From Pseudomonas palmensis (GTDB lineage: Bacteria > Pseudomonadota > Gammaproteobacteria > Pseudomonadales > Pseudomonadaceae): DNA of 64,000 bases. The translations under genes were made by a program, and so were the position numbers. The stretch is taken from NCBI RefSeq assembly GCF_017848315.1, contig NZ_JAFKEC010000019.1, positions 19,852 to 83,851 of the forward strand. Direction: 5' to 3'. Numbering within the stretch: position 1 is the stretch's first letter; each line of letters begins with the position of its first letter. Positions 29,837 through 38,675 of this stretch are shown here, in pieces. A model generated the notes under the pieces. That model was not told the origin of the DNA, ran no database searches, and worked only from the letters and a program-made list of their open reading frames with translations.

Positions 29837-30301
29837 ATGCTCTCTATCGATTCAAATCCTCTGAATAGCGCTGCAACCCAACTCAAACCCCCTGTCGCCA
29901 AGACCAATGTCGACGGTGCCCAGAGCGCCCAACCGGCCGAGGCTCCTGCCAAGGAGGGGGTCAGGGTCAACCTGTCCCTGGCGGGCCTGCAAGCGTCCAA
30001 AAGCAGCGGCGGCAACAAGGACATCGAGGAAAGCGGTCTGCCCCAGACCATCCAGCAGACCCTCAAGACCATCCGCAAGCTGCAGCAGCAACTGGCTGAA
30101 AAGATGCAGCAGATGCAGGCCGTCATGCGAGACAACTCCCTGACCCCCGAGCAGATGCGGCAAAAGGTCTCATCGCTGCAGGGTGAGATCGCCACGCTGA
30201 CGGGGGCAATCACCACCGCCACCGCCAACCTGAACAAGGCCATGAAGCAGGAGAACCTGAGCCTTGATCAGGTCGCGAAGGTGTTCGAGTTGATGGGCTG
30301 A
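29837..30301 (+). CDS. Hypothetical coiled-coil protein divergent from anr
   Basis: A 154-residue protein that I do not recognise. The first 65 residues are Ala/Pro/Gln/Ser-rich and probably disordered. Residues about 68-140 are heptad-like and helical (TIQQTLKTIRKLQQQLAEKMQQMQ, EQMRQKVSSLQGEIATLTGAI), suggesting a coiled coil. It has no signal peptide, cysteine or membrane segment. AGGAAA lies about 10 bases before the ATG. It is divergent from anr across a short gap and convergent with hemN, whose stop lies only one base away. The coding bias matches Pseudomonas, so it is probably real, but its function is unknown. Confidence 0.72.
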   Translation: MLSIDSNPLNSAATQLKPPVAKTNVDGAQSAQPAEAPAKEGVRVNLSLAGLQASKSSGGNKDIEESGLPQTIQQTLKTIRKLQQQLAEKMQQMQAVMRDNSLTPEQMRQKVSSLQGEIATLTGAITTATANLNKAMKQENLSLDQVAKVFELMG

Positions 30302-30302
30302 T

Positions 30303-31685
30303 TCAAATCACCCGCGAAAACCGCTGGCGGTTGTGCAGGTCCAGGTAGGCATCGAACACCATGCATACCGAGCGTACCAGCAGGCGCCCCGCCGGCAACA
30401 CCTTGATCCCGTTGGCATCCAGGCTGATCAGGCCGTCCTTGGCCATGCCCAGCAGGGCAGGCCACTGCGCGTTGAAGTAACCGCGAAAATCGAGGGTGAA
30501 GGCGCGCTCGATGGTCTCGAACTCCAGTTCGAAATGGCAGATCAGCTGCTGGATCACCGCGCGGCGGATGCGGTCGTCCTCGTTGCAGATCAGGCCGCGA
30601 CTGGTGGGCAACTGCGAGGCGCCGAGGGTGTTCTGGTATTCGTTCAGATCACTGCTGTTCTGGCAGTACAGGTCGCCGATCTGGCTGATGGCCGACACGC
30701 CAAGGCCGATCAGGTCGCAGTGGCCGTGGGTGGTGTAGCCCTGGAAGTTGCGCTGCAGGGTCGACTCTTCCTGGGCAATGGCCAGTTCGTCGTCGGGCAG
30801 GGCGAAATGGTCCATACCGATGTAGCGATAGCCTGCCTCGGTCAGCTGCTCGATGGTGTTGTGCAGCATTTCCAGTTTCAGCGCAGGCGCCGGCAGGTCG
30901 CTGCTGTCGATGCGCCGCTGGGGCATGAAACGCTCGGGCAGGTGCGCATAGTTGAACACCGAGAGGCGGTCGGGCTGCAGCTTGATCACTTCCTCGACGG
31001 TGCGTGCAAAGCCTTCGGTACTCTGCTTGGGCAGGCCGTAGATCAGGTCGAGGTTGATCGAGCGAAACTGCAGGGTGCGCGCCGCCTCGATGATCGCGCG
31101 GGTCTGCTCCAGGCTTTGCGGGCGGTTGATGGCCCGTTGCACCACCGGGTCGAGGTCTTGCACGCCCAGGCTGACACGGTTGAAGCCCAGTTCGCGCAGC
31201 AGCCCCATGGTCGACCAGTCGGCCTCGCGCGGGTCGATCTCGATGCCGTAGTCGCCCGAATCATCATCCAGCAGGTTGAAGTGCTGACGCAGGTGCGTCA
31301 TCAGCTGGCGCAGTTCGGCGTGGCTGAGAAAAGTCGGTGTACCGCCGCCCAGGTGCAGTTGCTCCACGGTCTGGCGCGGGTCCAGGTGGCAGGCGATCAG
31401 CTGGATTTCCTGCTCCAGGCGCTGCAGGTAGGGCTGGGCGCGACCGCGGTCCTTGGTGATCACCTTGTTGCAGGCGCAGTAGTAGCAGATGTTGGCGCAG
31501 AACGGCACGTGCACGTACAGCGACAGCGGGCGCGCGGCGCGGCGGCTATCACGCAGGGCGTGCAACAGGTCGAACGAGCCGACCTGGCTGTGCAGTTGCA
31601 CGGCGGTCGGGTAGGAGGTGTAGCGCGGGCCCGCCAGATCGTAACGGCGAATAAGGTCGGGGTCCCAGTGGAGGGCGTCGAGCAT
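30303..31685 (-). CDS. hemN: Oxygen-independent coproporphyrinogen III oxidase HemN
   Basis: Radical-SAM enzyme that converts coproporphyrinogen III to protoporphyrinogen IX without oxygen, supplying haem for the cbb3 oxidases. The 460-residue product has the HemN start (RYDLAGPRYTSYPTAVQ). Its radical-SAM cysteines are in PFCANICYYCACNK (Cx3CxxC). LHLGGGTPTFLS follows, and the C-terminal HemN domain carries QRNFQGYTTH. A perfect ANR box lies 62 bases upstream of the ATG, so expression should rise under low oxygen. Its 3' end abuts the convergent coiled-coil gene with one base between. Confidence 0.97.
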   Translation of the reverse strand: MLDALHWDPDLIRRYDLAGPRYTSYPTAVQLHSQVGSFDLLHALRDSRRAARPLSLYVHVPFCANICYYCACNKVITKDRGRAQPYLQRLEQEIQLIACHLDPRQTVEQLHLGGGTPTFLSHAELRQLMTHLRQHFNLLDDDSGDYGIEIDPREADWSTMGLLRELGFNRVSLGVQDLDPVVQRAINRPQSLEQTRAIIEAARTLQFRSINLDLIYGLPKQSTEGFARTVEEVIKLQPDRLSVFNYAHLPERFMPQRRIDSSDLPAPALKLEMLHNTIEQLTEAGYRYIGMDHFALPDDELAIAQEESTLQRNFQGYTTHGHCDLIGLGVSAISQIGDLYCQNSSDLNEYQNTLGASQLPTSRGLICNEDDRIRRAVIQQLICHFELEFETIERAFTLDFRGYFNAQWPALLGMAKDGLISLDANGIKVLPAGRLLVRSVCMVFDAYLDLHNRQRFSRVI

Positions 31686-31746
31686 GGTGGCAGTCCCTGG
31701 AATGGCGGCAGTGTCCGGAGTCTAGGGAGCGTTGTGTCAGGGCGTG

Positions 31747-31760
31747 TTGATTTGTATCAA
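31747..31760. promoter_or_regulatory. Perfect ANR/Fnr box upstream of hemN
   Basis: TTGAT-TTGT-ATCAA matches the Fnr/Anr consensus in all ten fixed positions. It lies in the 82-base gap between hemN and the 3' end of the TauE-like gene, centred 68 bases before the hemN ATG, a suitable distance for activation. Confidence 0.85.
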
Positions 31761-31767
31761 CGGGTGT

Positions 31768-32451
31768 TCAGTGCCCCATGAGCCAGTGCTGGTGCGGCCC
31801 CGGCAGGGTCCACAGGCCGAACAGGATCACCAGCAGGCCCCCCGTCACGCGTACCCCGCGCTTGCGCAGCAGGGCACTGGTGCGCTCGGCAGCCAGCCCC
31901 GTGGCCAGCAGCACCGGCCAGGTGCCCAGGCCGAAGGCCAGCATCAGCAGGGCGCTGTGGGTGGCGTTGCCCTGGCTGGCGGCCCACAGCAGGGTGCTGT
32001 AGACCAGCCCGCACGGCAACCAGCCCCACAGCGCGCCCAGCAGCAGCGCGCGCGGCAGGCTCGACACCGGCAGCAGGCGATTGGCCACCGGCTGTATGTG
32101 CCGCCACAGGCCGCGCCCCAGGCTTTCGATGCGGGTCAGGCCGCTCCACCAGCCGGCCAGGTACAGGCCCATGCTGATCAGCAGCAGCGCCGCGAGCACG
32201 CGCATGCCGGTGGCCAGCGGGCCGCCCGCCACCGCCCAGCCGGCCAGGCCCAGCAGCAGGCCGGCAGCGGCATAGCTGAGGATGCGCCCCAGGTTGTACG
32301 CCAGCAGCAGCTGAAAGCGCCGGCTGCGCTGCGCCTTGGGGATGGCCAGGGTGAGTGCGCCCATCAGGCCGCCGCACATGCCCAGGCAGTGGCCGCCCCC
32401 CAGCAGGCCGAGGATCAGCGCCGAACTCAGCAGCGGCAACAGGTCAAGCAT
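31768..32451 (-). CDS. TauE/SafE-like (COG2836) membrane protein linked to cbb3 maturation genes
   Basis: A 227-residue polytopic protein with six or so hydrophobic segments. The first contains LGGGHCLGMCGGLMGALTLA, with a CxxxC pair inside the membrane. The second half has a matching block (GALWGWLPCGLVYSTLLWA), giving the internal repeat typical of the DsbD/TauE-like superfamily. It ends with histidines (GPHQHWLMGH). Proteins of this type are annotated as sulfite exporters, but the position directly after ccoS, overlapping it by 8 bases, suggests a role in metal or redox handling for the oxidase. The substrate is not known. Confidence 0.8.
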   Translation of the reverse strand: MLDLLPLLSSALILGLLGGGHCLGMCGGLMGALTLAIPKAQRSRRFQLLLAYNLGRILSYAAAGLLLGLAGWAVAGGPLATGMRVLAALLLISMGLYLAGWWSGLTRIESLGRGLWRHIQPVANRLLPVSSLPRALLLGALWGWLPCGLVYSTLLWAASQGNATHSALLMLAFGLGTWPVLLATGLAAERTSALLRKRGVRVTGGLLVILFGLWTLPGPHQHWLMGH

Positions 32452-32659
32452 GGGGCGGGGCGCCGCTGTCGTCGGGCTTGCGCGGCTCGGCCTGGTCCAG
32501 GGCGGCCTGGTGCTTGGGGTCCTGGTCGTCGAACAGGATGCTGTGGGCCGGGCCTTCGAGGTCGTCGTACTGGCCGCTGTCCACGGCCCAGAAGAAGATG
32601 TACACGGCGATCGCGACGATCAGCAGCGCGGCGGGAATCATGACGTAGAGCGCGGGCAT
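32444..32659 (-). CDS. ccoS: cbb3 oxidase maturation protein CcoS
   Basis: A 71-residue protein with one N-terminal membrane helix (VMIPAALLIVAIAVYIFFWAV), then the CcoS signature DSGQYDDLEGPAHSILFDD. A short acidic tail follows. CcoS is required for cofactor insertion into cbb3 oxidase in other bacteria. It starts 12 bases after the ccoI stop and overlaps the next gene by 8 bases, so the three are one operon. Confidence 0.94.
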   Translation of the reverse strand: MPALYVMIPAALLIVAIAVYIFFWAVDSGQYDDLEGPAHSILFDDQDPKHQAALDQAEPRKPDDSGAPPHA

Positions 32660-32671
32660 GGGGTCTCCGGG

Positions 32672-35125
32672 TCAGGCCGTCGCGGGGTGTGCGGCGTCGA
32701 CGATAGGGGCGGTGGCAGGCAGCTCGCGGATGCGCGTAAGGCGCAGGGCGTTGAGCACCACGATCAGCGAACTGACCGACATGCCGACCGCCGCCCAGAT
32801 CGGAGTGATCCAGCCCAGTGCGGCGAACGGCAGCATGAGGCCATTGTACAGGCCAGCCCACAGCAGGTTCTCGATGATTATCCGGCGCGTGCGGCGCGCC
32901 AGGCCGAAAGCCTGCACCAGCGCCTCCAGGCGGTTGGACAACAGCACCGCATCGGCGCTGGTCTTGGCCAGGTCGGTGGCCGAGCCCATGGCAATGCTGA
33001 TGTCGGCCGCGGCCAGCACCGGCACGTCGTTGACCCCGTCACCCAGCATCAGCACCTTGTGTCCTTTGGCCTGCAGGGCCTTGAGCCGTTGCAGCTTGTC
33101 GTCCGGGCGCAGGCCGCCGACGGCCTGGTCGATGCGCAGCTCGGCGGCGACGCTGGCCACCATCGGCGAGCTGTCGCCCGACAGCAGCAGGGTCTGCCAA
33201 CCGCGGGCACGGCAGGCTGCCAGCAGGTCGGCGGCGTCGTGGCGCAGGCGGTCGTCGAGCACGAACCAGGCCAGCGGCCCGTGGCTGTCGCCCAGCAGCA
33301 GCCACTGCCCGGGTTCATCGGGCATCGCCGGCGCTGCGCTGTGGCTCAGGGCGCACACGAAGTCGGCCTGGCCGATGCGCAGGCGGCGGTTCTCCACCTG
33401 CCCCTCAAGACCCAGCCCCGGCGTGCTCTGCACGTCGTCGGCGACCGTGATGGTGCGCCCGAAGGCGCGGGCGATCGGGTGCTCGGAGCGGCTTTCGAGG
33501 GCGGCGGCGAGGGTCAGGCACTGGTCGGCGTCCAGCGTCCCCAGCGGGCGGATGGCGCGCAATGTCAGGCGCCCCTCGGTGAGGGTGCCGGTCTTGTCGA
33601 AAATCACCGTGTCGATCTGGTTCAGGCCCTCCAGCACATGGCCGCGGGTGAGCAGCAGGCCGAGCTTGTGCAGCGTGCCGGTGGCCGCGGTGAGCGCGGT
33701 GGGGGTGGCCAGCGAGAGTGCGCAGGGGCAGGTGGCGACCAGCATGGCCAGCACGATCCAGAACGCCCGCGAGGGGTCCAGTTCCCACCACAGCAGGCCG
33801 ATGGCCGCGGCGGCCACCAGCGAGAACAGCAGGAACCACTGTGAGGCACGGTCGGCGATCTCGGCCAAGCGAGGTTTTTCCGACTGGGCGCGTTCGAGCA
33901 GGCGCACGATGGCCGACAGTCGGGTGTCCTGGCCCAGGGCCTGCACCTGCACGGTCAGTACGCTCTCGATGTTCAGCGTGCCGGCCGTCACCGCATCGCC
34001 GCACTGGCGCGGTTGCGGCAGGTACTCGCCGGTCAGCAGCGATTCGTCGACGCTCGACTGGCCGTCGATGATGCGCCCGTCGGCGGGCAGCACCGCGCCC
34101 GGGTGTACCAGGACCCGGTCGCCGGTCTGCAGCTCGCGCAGCAGGATGCGCTGGCTGTTGCCGTCGGCATCCAGGCGCAGGCACGAGGCCGGCAGCAGGT
34201 TGACCAGTTGCGCGGTGGCTGCGGCGGTGCGCTCGCGGGCACGGCGTTCCAGGTAGCGCCCGGCCAGCAAGAACAGCGCGAACATGCCCACTGCATCGAA
34301 ATACAGCTCGCCGCTGCCGGTGATGGCGGTCCAGATCCCGGCGAAGTAGGCCAGGCCGATGGCCAGCGACACCGAGACGTCCATGGTCAGGTGGCGGGTG
34401 CGCAGGTCGCGGGCGGCGCCCTTGAAGAACGGCGCGCAGCTGTAGAACACGATAGGCGTGGTGAGAAACAGTGCCACCCAGCGCAGGATGGTGTGCAGCT
34501 CCGGGCTCAGGTCGATGTTGAACTCGGGCCAGGTGGCCATGGTTGCCATCATGGCCTGGAACCACAGCAGGCCGGCCACGCCGAGCTGGCGCAGGGCGGT
34601 GCGGTTCTCGCTGGCCAGCTGCTCGGCGGCGCGGTCGGCCTGGTAGGGGTGGGCGGCGTAGCCGATATGGCGCAGTTCACCCAACAGTTGCGAGAGCGGC
34701 AGCTGGCTGTCGGCCCATTGCACCTGCAGGCGATGGTTGGACAGGTTCAGTCGCGCCTCGGCCACCGCCGGCAGGTTGCGCAGGTGCTTTTCGATCAGCC
34801 AGCCGCAGGCGGCGCAACTGATGCCTTCGATCATCAGGGTGGTTTCAGCGAGTTCGCCGGTGTGGCGCACAAAAGGCTTCTGCACGTCGCTGCGATCGTA
34901 CAGGGCCAGTTCGTCGACCAGTTGCACGGGCAGCGCGTCGGGGTTGGCGCTGGCTTCGCTGCGGTGCTGGTAGTAGCTTTCCAGGTTGCCGGCGACGATG
35001 GCTTCGGCCACGGCCTGGCAGCCGGGGCAGCAGAATGCACGGGGTTCGCCGAGTACCACGGCGGTGAAGTGGCTGCCGGCCGGGACGGGCAGGGCGCAGT
35101 GGTAGCAAGGCGTGGGGCTGGTCAT
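32672..35125 (-). CDS. ccoI: Copper-transporting P-type ATPase CcoI (FixI, CopA2-like)
   Basis: P1B-ATPase that exports copper for assembly of the cbb3 haem-copper site. The 817-residue product has an N-terminal cysteine-rich segment (CYHCALPVPAG...FCCPGC) and a metal-binding domain with GISCAACGW. It has eight membrane helices with the CPC motif in ATCPCALSLATP, the phosphorylation site DKTGTLT, the SEHPIA nucleotide-domain motif and the hinge MLGDGVNDVPVLAAA. The extra N-terminal CxxC region distinguishes FixI/CcoI from housekeeping CopA. It lies between ccoH and ccoS, separated from ccoH by an inverted REP pair. All catalytic residues are intact. Confidence 0.95.
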   Translation of the reverse strand: MTSPTPCYHCALPVPAGSHFTAVVLGEPRAFCCPGCQAVAEAIVAGNLESYYQHRSEASANPDALPVQLVDELALYDRSDVQKPFVRHTGELAETTLMIEGISCAACGWLIEKHLRNLPAVAEARLNLSNHRLQVQWADSQLPLSQLLGELRHIGYAAHPYQADRAAEQLASENRTALRQLGVAGLLWFQAMMATMATWPEFNIDLSPELHTILRWVALFLTTPIVFYSCAPFFKGAARDLRTRHLTMDVSVSLAIGLAYFAGIWTAITGSGELYFDAVGMFALFLLAGRYLERRARERTAAATAQLVNLLPASCLRLDADGNSQRILLRELQTGDRVLVHPGAVLPADGRIIDGQSSVDESLLTGEYLPQPRQCGDAVTAGTLNIESVLTVQVQALGQDTRLSAIVRLLERAQSEKPRLAEIADRASQWFLLFSLVAAAAIGLLWWELDPSRAFWIVLAMLVATCPCALSLATPTALTAATGTLHKLGLLLTRGHVLEGLNQIDTVIFDKTGTLTEGRLTLRAIRPLGTLDADQCLTLAAALESRSEHPIARAFGRTITVADDVQSTPGLGLEGQVENRRLRIGQADFVCALSHSAAPAMPDEPGQWLLLGDSHGPLAWFVLDDRLRHDAADLLAACRARGWQTLLLSGDSSPMVASVAAELRIDQAVGGLRPDDKLQRLKALQAKGHKVLMLGDGVNDVPVLAAADISIAMGSATDLAKTSADAVLLSNRLEALVQAFGLARRTRRIIIENLLWAGLYNGLMLPFAALGWITPIWAAVGMSVSSLIVVLNALRLTRIRELPATAPIVDAAHPATA

Positions 35126-35156
35126 TGTTATCTATCGCAGATGGGTGGTGACCTTG

Positions 35157-35226
35157 TCGCGGGTCAAGCCCGCTCCCACAGGGTGTCTGAGCACCGAAAA
35201 CCTGTGGGAGCGGGCTTGACCCGCGA
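35157..35226. repeat. Perfect inverted REP pair inside the cco maturation cluster (ccoH-ccoI)
   Basis: Two 26-bp arms (35157-35182 and 35201-35226) are exact reverse complements around an 18-base spacer. The core is GCGGGTCAAGCCCGC. It lies between two co-directional operon genes rather than at a convergent end, so it may lower ccoI expression relative to ccoG and ccoH. Confidence 0.88.
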
Positions 35227-35237
35227 TTGCAGTCGAC

Positions 35238-35774
35238 TCATTTCTCGAGGTGTTCAGCCCCTTGCAGCGCCTCGTCACCCAGCATCAGCGTGGTGTCGTG
35301 CGCCACTTGCTCTTCTTCGAACAGGCGCCATACCTGGCCCTTTTCGGTACCCAGCAGCTCGACGAAACGCCGGCCCTCGACCTTGTCGCTCAACTGCCCC
35401 AGGTAACGCCCGGGCTCGCTTTCGCTGCGGGTCAGCATGATCTTGCGGTCCTTCTCCGGCTGGGTCGGCGAGATCAGGTTCAGCTCCAGGGTCTGCGGCT
35501 GGCTGTCACCGCTCAGGCGCAGGTCCACTTCGCCGGTCAGCTCGTCCAGGTGCACGCTGGCCTTGAGCTTCAGGCTCTGCCCCAGCAGCTCGCGGTCCAG
35601 CGAGCGGTTGATGCCCTTGCCAGCCTCGTAGTAGTTGTCGTTGACCAGGTTGTCCGGGTTGTTCACCGCGATGGTCACCATGGTCAGGCTCAAGGTCACC
35701 GACGTGGCCAGCACGCCGATGATGATCCACGGCCAGAGGTGGTGGTGCCAGGGGCTGGAGGCGTTTGCAGGCAT
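35238..35774 (-). CDS. ccoH: cbb3 maturation protein CcoH (FixH)
   Basis: A 178-residue membrane-anchored protein of the FixH family, needed for stable cbb3 assembly. It has a single helix (about residues 14-37, LWPWIIIGVLATSVTLSLTMVTIAV), then the family motif NNPDNLVNDNYYEAGKGIN and a periplasmic beta-rich domain. It follows ccoG by 12 bases. The end of the protein is acidic and not strongly conserved. The function follows from family and context. Confidence 0.92.
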   Translation of the reverse strand: MPANASSPWHHHLWPWIIIGVLATSVTLSLTMVTIAVNNPDNLVNDNYYEAGKGINRSLDRELLGQSLKLKASVHLDELTGEVDLRLSGDSQPQTLELNLISPTQPEKDRKIMLTRSESEPGRYLGQLSDKVEGRRFVELLGTEKGQVWRLFEEEQVAHDTTLMLGDEALQGAEHLEK

Positions 35775-35786
35775 GTCTCTACTCTC

Positions 35787-37205
35787 TTAGCGAATGTTGG
35801 GGCCGATGAAACGGCTCTTGGCTTCGACCTGGGTGCCGTTGTCGTCGGCGTCCTTGAGGGTGAAGGTGACTTCGTTGGCAGTCGAAGGCAGATCTTCCGG
35901 TGCCATCGACAGTTGTACCGGCAGGCTGACGATATCGCCGGCCGCCACGCGGATCTCCCGCGCGCCTTCGAGCTTGAGGTCCGGCAGGCCGGAGGCATCG
36001 AGCACGTACACGTGGTCGCGCTGGTCCTTGTTCATCACCTTGAGGCTGTACACGTTCTCGATGCGGCCCTGGGCGTTCTCGCGGTACAGCACGCGGTCCT
36101 TGCTCACGTCGAAGCCCACCAGCGGGCGCATGAGGAAGGCGGTGGCCAGTAGGCCGATCATCACCAGCAGCACCACGAAGTAGCCGATCAGGCGCGGGCG
36201 CAGCATGTGCGTCTTCTGCCCCGACAGGTTGTGCTCGGTGGTGTAGCTGATCAGCCCGCGCGGGTACTCCATCTTGTCCATGATGGTGTCGCAGGCATCG
36301 ATGCAGGCGGCGCAGCCGATGCACTCGATCTGCAGGCCGTCGCGGATGTCGATGCCGGTCGGGCACACCTGCACGCACATGGTGCAGTCGATGCAGTCGC
36401 CCAGGCCCTTGGCCTTGTAGTCCATGTCCTTCTTGCGCGGGCCGCGGGTTTCGCCGCGACGCGGGTCGTACGACACGATCAGCGTGTCCTTGTCGAACAT
36501 CACGCTCTGGAAGCGCGCATACGGGCACATGTAGATGCACACCTGCTCACGCAGCCAGCCGGCGTTGCCGTAAGTGGCCAGGGTGAAGAAGCCGACCCAG
36601 AAGTAGGCCCAGCCGTCGGCCTGGCCGGTGAAGAATTCGATGCTCAGTTCGCGAATGGGGCTGAAGTAGCCGACGAAGGTCATGCCGGTGACGAAGCCGA
36701 TGCTCAGCCACAGGCTGTGCTTGGCCAGCTTGCGCACCAGCTTGTTGGCACTCATGGGCGCCTTGTCGAGCTTGATGCGCTGGTTGCGGTCGCCTTCGGT
36801 GACCTTCTCACACCACATGAAGATCCATGTCCACACGCTTTGCGGGCAGGTATAGCCGCACCACACGCGCCCGGCGAACACGGTGATGAAGAACAGGCCG
36901 AAGGCCGCGACGATCAGGATGCCCGAGAGCAGGATGAAGTCCTGGGGCCAGATGGTGGTGCCGAAGATGTAGAACTTGCGCTCGGGCAGGTTCCACCACA
37001 CGGCCTGGTGCCCGCCCCAGTTCAGCCAGACGGTACCGAAGTACAGCAGGAACAGGAGGGCCCCGCCGGCCATGCGCAGGTTGCGGAACAGGCCGGTGAA
37101 GGCGCGGGTGTAGATCTTTTCCCGTGCGGCATAGAGGTCGACGCCGCCGGCATCTTTCTTGGCAGGTGGGGTGACGTCATGTACTGGAATCTGTTTGCTC
37201 ATCAT
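35787..37205 (-). CDS. ccoG: cbb3 maturation iron-sulfur protein CcoG (FixG, RdxA-like)
   Basis: Membrane cupric reductase-type protein that supports copper delivery to cbb3 oxidase. The 472-residue product has several membrane helices carrying GRVWCGYTCPQSVWTWIFMW and REQVCIYMCPYARFQ. A ferredoxin-like pair of cluster motifs follows (CIDCTMCVQVCPTGID and CIGCAACIDACD). A C-terminal periplasmic Ig-like domain closes the protein. Two consecutive ATGs (37205 and 37202) are possible starts; the ribosome site is weak (GGGAC). It heads the ccoGHIS cluster. A TTGAC-CTGA-GTCAC site about 170 bases upstream may bind ANR. Confidence 0.95.
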   Translation of the reverse strand: MMSKQIPVHDVTPPAKKDAGGVDLYAAREKIYTRAFTGLFRNLRMAGGALLFLLYFGTVWLNWGGHQAVWWNLPERKFYIFGTTIWPQDFILLSGILIVAAFGLFFITVFAGRVWCGYTCPQSVWTWIFMWCEKVTEGDRNQRIKLDKAPMSANKLVRKLAKHSLWLSIGFVTGMTFVGYFSPIRELSIEFFTGQADGWAYFWVGFFTLATYGNAGWLREQVCIYMCPYARFQSVMFDKDTLIVSYDPRRGETRGPRKKDMDYKAKGLGDCIDCTMCVQVCPTGIDIRDGLQIECIGCAACIDACDTIMDKMEYPRGLISYTTEHNLSGQKTHMLRPRLIGYFVVLLVMIGLLATAFLMRPLVGFDVSKDRVLYRENAQGRIENVYSLKVMNKDQRDHVYVLDASGLPDLKLEGAREIRVAAGDIVSLPVQLSMAPEDLPSTANEVTFTLKDADDNGTQVEAKSRFIGPNIR

Positions 37206-37372
37206 TGAGTCCCACGGCAGTGGAAAAGTGCCGCGGCCAGTACATGCCGACCGCAGTCAGAAGTTGTTGCTGCTCTAGGGCGCATGATACGCCTGTCATT
37301 GCGGTACAGGGTGCAGTGCGACCTTTGGTCGCGTTGGTTAGTGGCGGGCGATAGTGTAGTGGAGCTTGTCAA

Positions 37373-37386
37373 TTGACCTGAGTCAC
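37373..37386. promoter_or_regulatory. ANR-like site upstream of ccoG
   Basis: TTGAC-CTGA-GTCAC, a variant of TTGATnnnnATCAA with three mismatches in the ten fixed positions, in the 290-base gap between ccoP1 and ccoG. It is weaker than the hemN and ccoN2 sites. The rest of this gap holds the terminator at 37445 and no gene. Confidence 0.4.
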
Positions 37387-37444
37387 GTGGGTGGCAGATC
37401 CGGCCCCTTGGCCGGCTAGCCGGCAGAAGGGGCCTGCGCCAATA

Positions 37445-37479
37445 AAAAGGCCCCGCCAGCAACACTGGCGGGGCCTTTT
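37445..37479. terminator. Strong terminator of the ccoNOQP-1 operon
   Basis: A 15-bp perfect stem AAAAGGCCCCGCCAG/CTGGCGGGGCCTTTT encloses five bases. A/T tracts on both sides make it able to act in both directions. It lies 16 bases past the ccoP1 stop. Confidence 0.9.
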
Positions 37480-37495
37480 CACAGCCGGGGCATGT

Positions 37496-38476
37496 TCACT
37501 GCGCTTCGGCGGTTTTCTCTGGCTGGTGCGAAAGGCTGTAGACATAGGCCGCCAGCAGGTGGACCTTGTCGTTGCCCTGAATGTCCTGCTGCGCCGGCAT
37601 CTGGCCCTGGCGGCCGTAACGGATGGTCTGCTGCAGCTGGGCGTAGCTCGAGCCGTAGATGAACGCCTGCGGATGGGTCAGGTTGGGCGCGCCCATCGCC
37701 GGGGTGCCTTTGCCTTCCGGTCCGTGGCAGGCCACGCAGTTGGCGGCGAACAGCTTCTTGCCGTTTTCCACGTCGGCCTTGGCGTCCTTGGGCAGGGTGC
37801 GGCCATCGAGGTTGGTCAGCACGAACCCGGCCACATCGGCCACGCCCTGCTCGCCGATCACTTCGGCCCACGCCGGCATCACGCCGTGACGACCGCCCAT
37901 GATGGTGGCCTTGATGGTCTCGGGCTCGCCGCCCCAGCGCCAGTCGTCGTCGGTCAGGTTGGGGAAGCCGTAGGAGCCCTTGGCGTCGGAGCCGTGGCAT
38001 ACCGAGCAGTTGGAGGCGAACAGGCGGCCACCCATCTTCAGGGCTTGCGGATCCTTGGCCACTTCTTCAATTGGCATCGCTGCAAATTTGGCGAAGATCG
38101 GCCCGAACTTGGCATCCGAACGCGCCATTTCCTTTTCCCACTCATGCACGCCGGTCCAGCCCGACTCGCCGTTGGCAAAGGCCACCTTGTTTTCGTTGTC
38201 CAGGTACTGGTAGCCCGGCAGCAGGCCTTTCCAGTTGCCCAGGCCCGGGTACAGCACCAGGTAGCCCAGGGCGAACACGATGGTGCCCACGAACAGCATG
38301 AACCACCACTTGGGCAGCGGGTTGTCGTATTCCTCGATGCCGTCGTAGGCGTGGCCCACGGTTTCTTCGGTGGTTTCGCTGCGCTGGCCCTTGCGGGTGG
38401 ACAGCAGCAGCCAGGTCAGGGCAAAGATGGTACCCAGACTCAGAACGGTGACGTACAGACTCCAGAAGGTAGTCAT
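37496..38476 (-). CDS. ccoP1: cbb3 oxidase dihaem subunit CcoP, copy 1
   Basis: Electron-entry subunit of cytochrome cbb3 oxidase. The 326-residue protein has two N-terminal membrane helices (including [22 protein letters not shown]) joined by a cytoplasmic loop. Two c-type haem sites follow, CSVCH and CVACH. Axial methionines are likely in HGVMPAW and QGQMPAQ. It carries a 15-residue insertion (around [15 protein letters not shown]) after LLPGY that the second copy lacks. Its ATG overlaps the ccoQ1 stop (ATGA). It ends the first operon, just before a strong terminator. Confidence 0.96.
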   Translation of the reverse strand: MTTFWSLYVTVLSLGTIFALTWLLLSTRKGQRSETTEETVGHAYDGIEEYDNPLPKWWFMLFVGTIVFALGYLVLYPGLGNWKGLLPGYQYLDNENKVAFANGESGWTGVHEWEKEMARSDAKFGPIFAKFAAMPIEEVAKDPQALKMGGRLFASNCSVCHGSDAKGSYGFPNLTDDDWRWGGEPETIKATIMGGRHGVMPAWAEVIGEQGVADVAGFVLTNLDGRTLPKDAKADVENGKKLFAANCVACHGPEGKGTPAMGAPNLTHPQAFIYGSSYAQLQQTIRYGRQGQMPAQQDIQGNDKVHLLAAYVYSLSHQPEKTAEAQ

Positions 38477-38670
38477 TCTTTGTTACTCCTAGAAGCGCTC
38501 GCTTGCGCTTGCTCGACGTGCTTGCTGGCTTCGGGATCATCCGCGAAGGGCAGCATGGTCGCTTCGTCGAACTCGGACTTGCGCCGAGAACTGAATACCC
38601 ACAACGCCAGGCCGATGAAGGCCACCATCACCACGACGGTGCCCAGGCCACGAATCATCCCGATATCCAT
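38473..38670 (-). CDS. ccoQ1: cbb3 oxidase small subunit CcoQ, copy 1
   Basis: A 65-residue single-helix protein ([19 protein letters not shown]) with the CcoQ tail [17 protein letters not shown], which stabilises the oxidase complex. The ATG at 38670 is chosen because the second operon has the same 5-base gap after ccoO and the same protein length. A GTG at 38679 overlapping the ccoO1 stop is an alternative. Confidence 0.9.
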   Translation of the reverse strand: MDIGMIRGLGTVVVMVAFIGLALWVFSSRRKSEFDEATMLPFADDPEASKHVEQAQASASRSNKE

Positions 38671-38675
38671 CAAGG

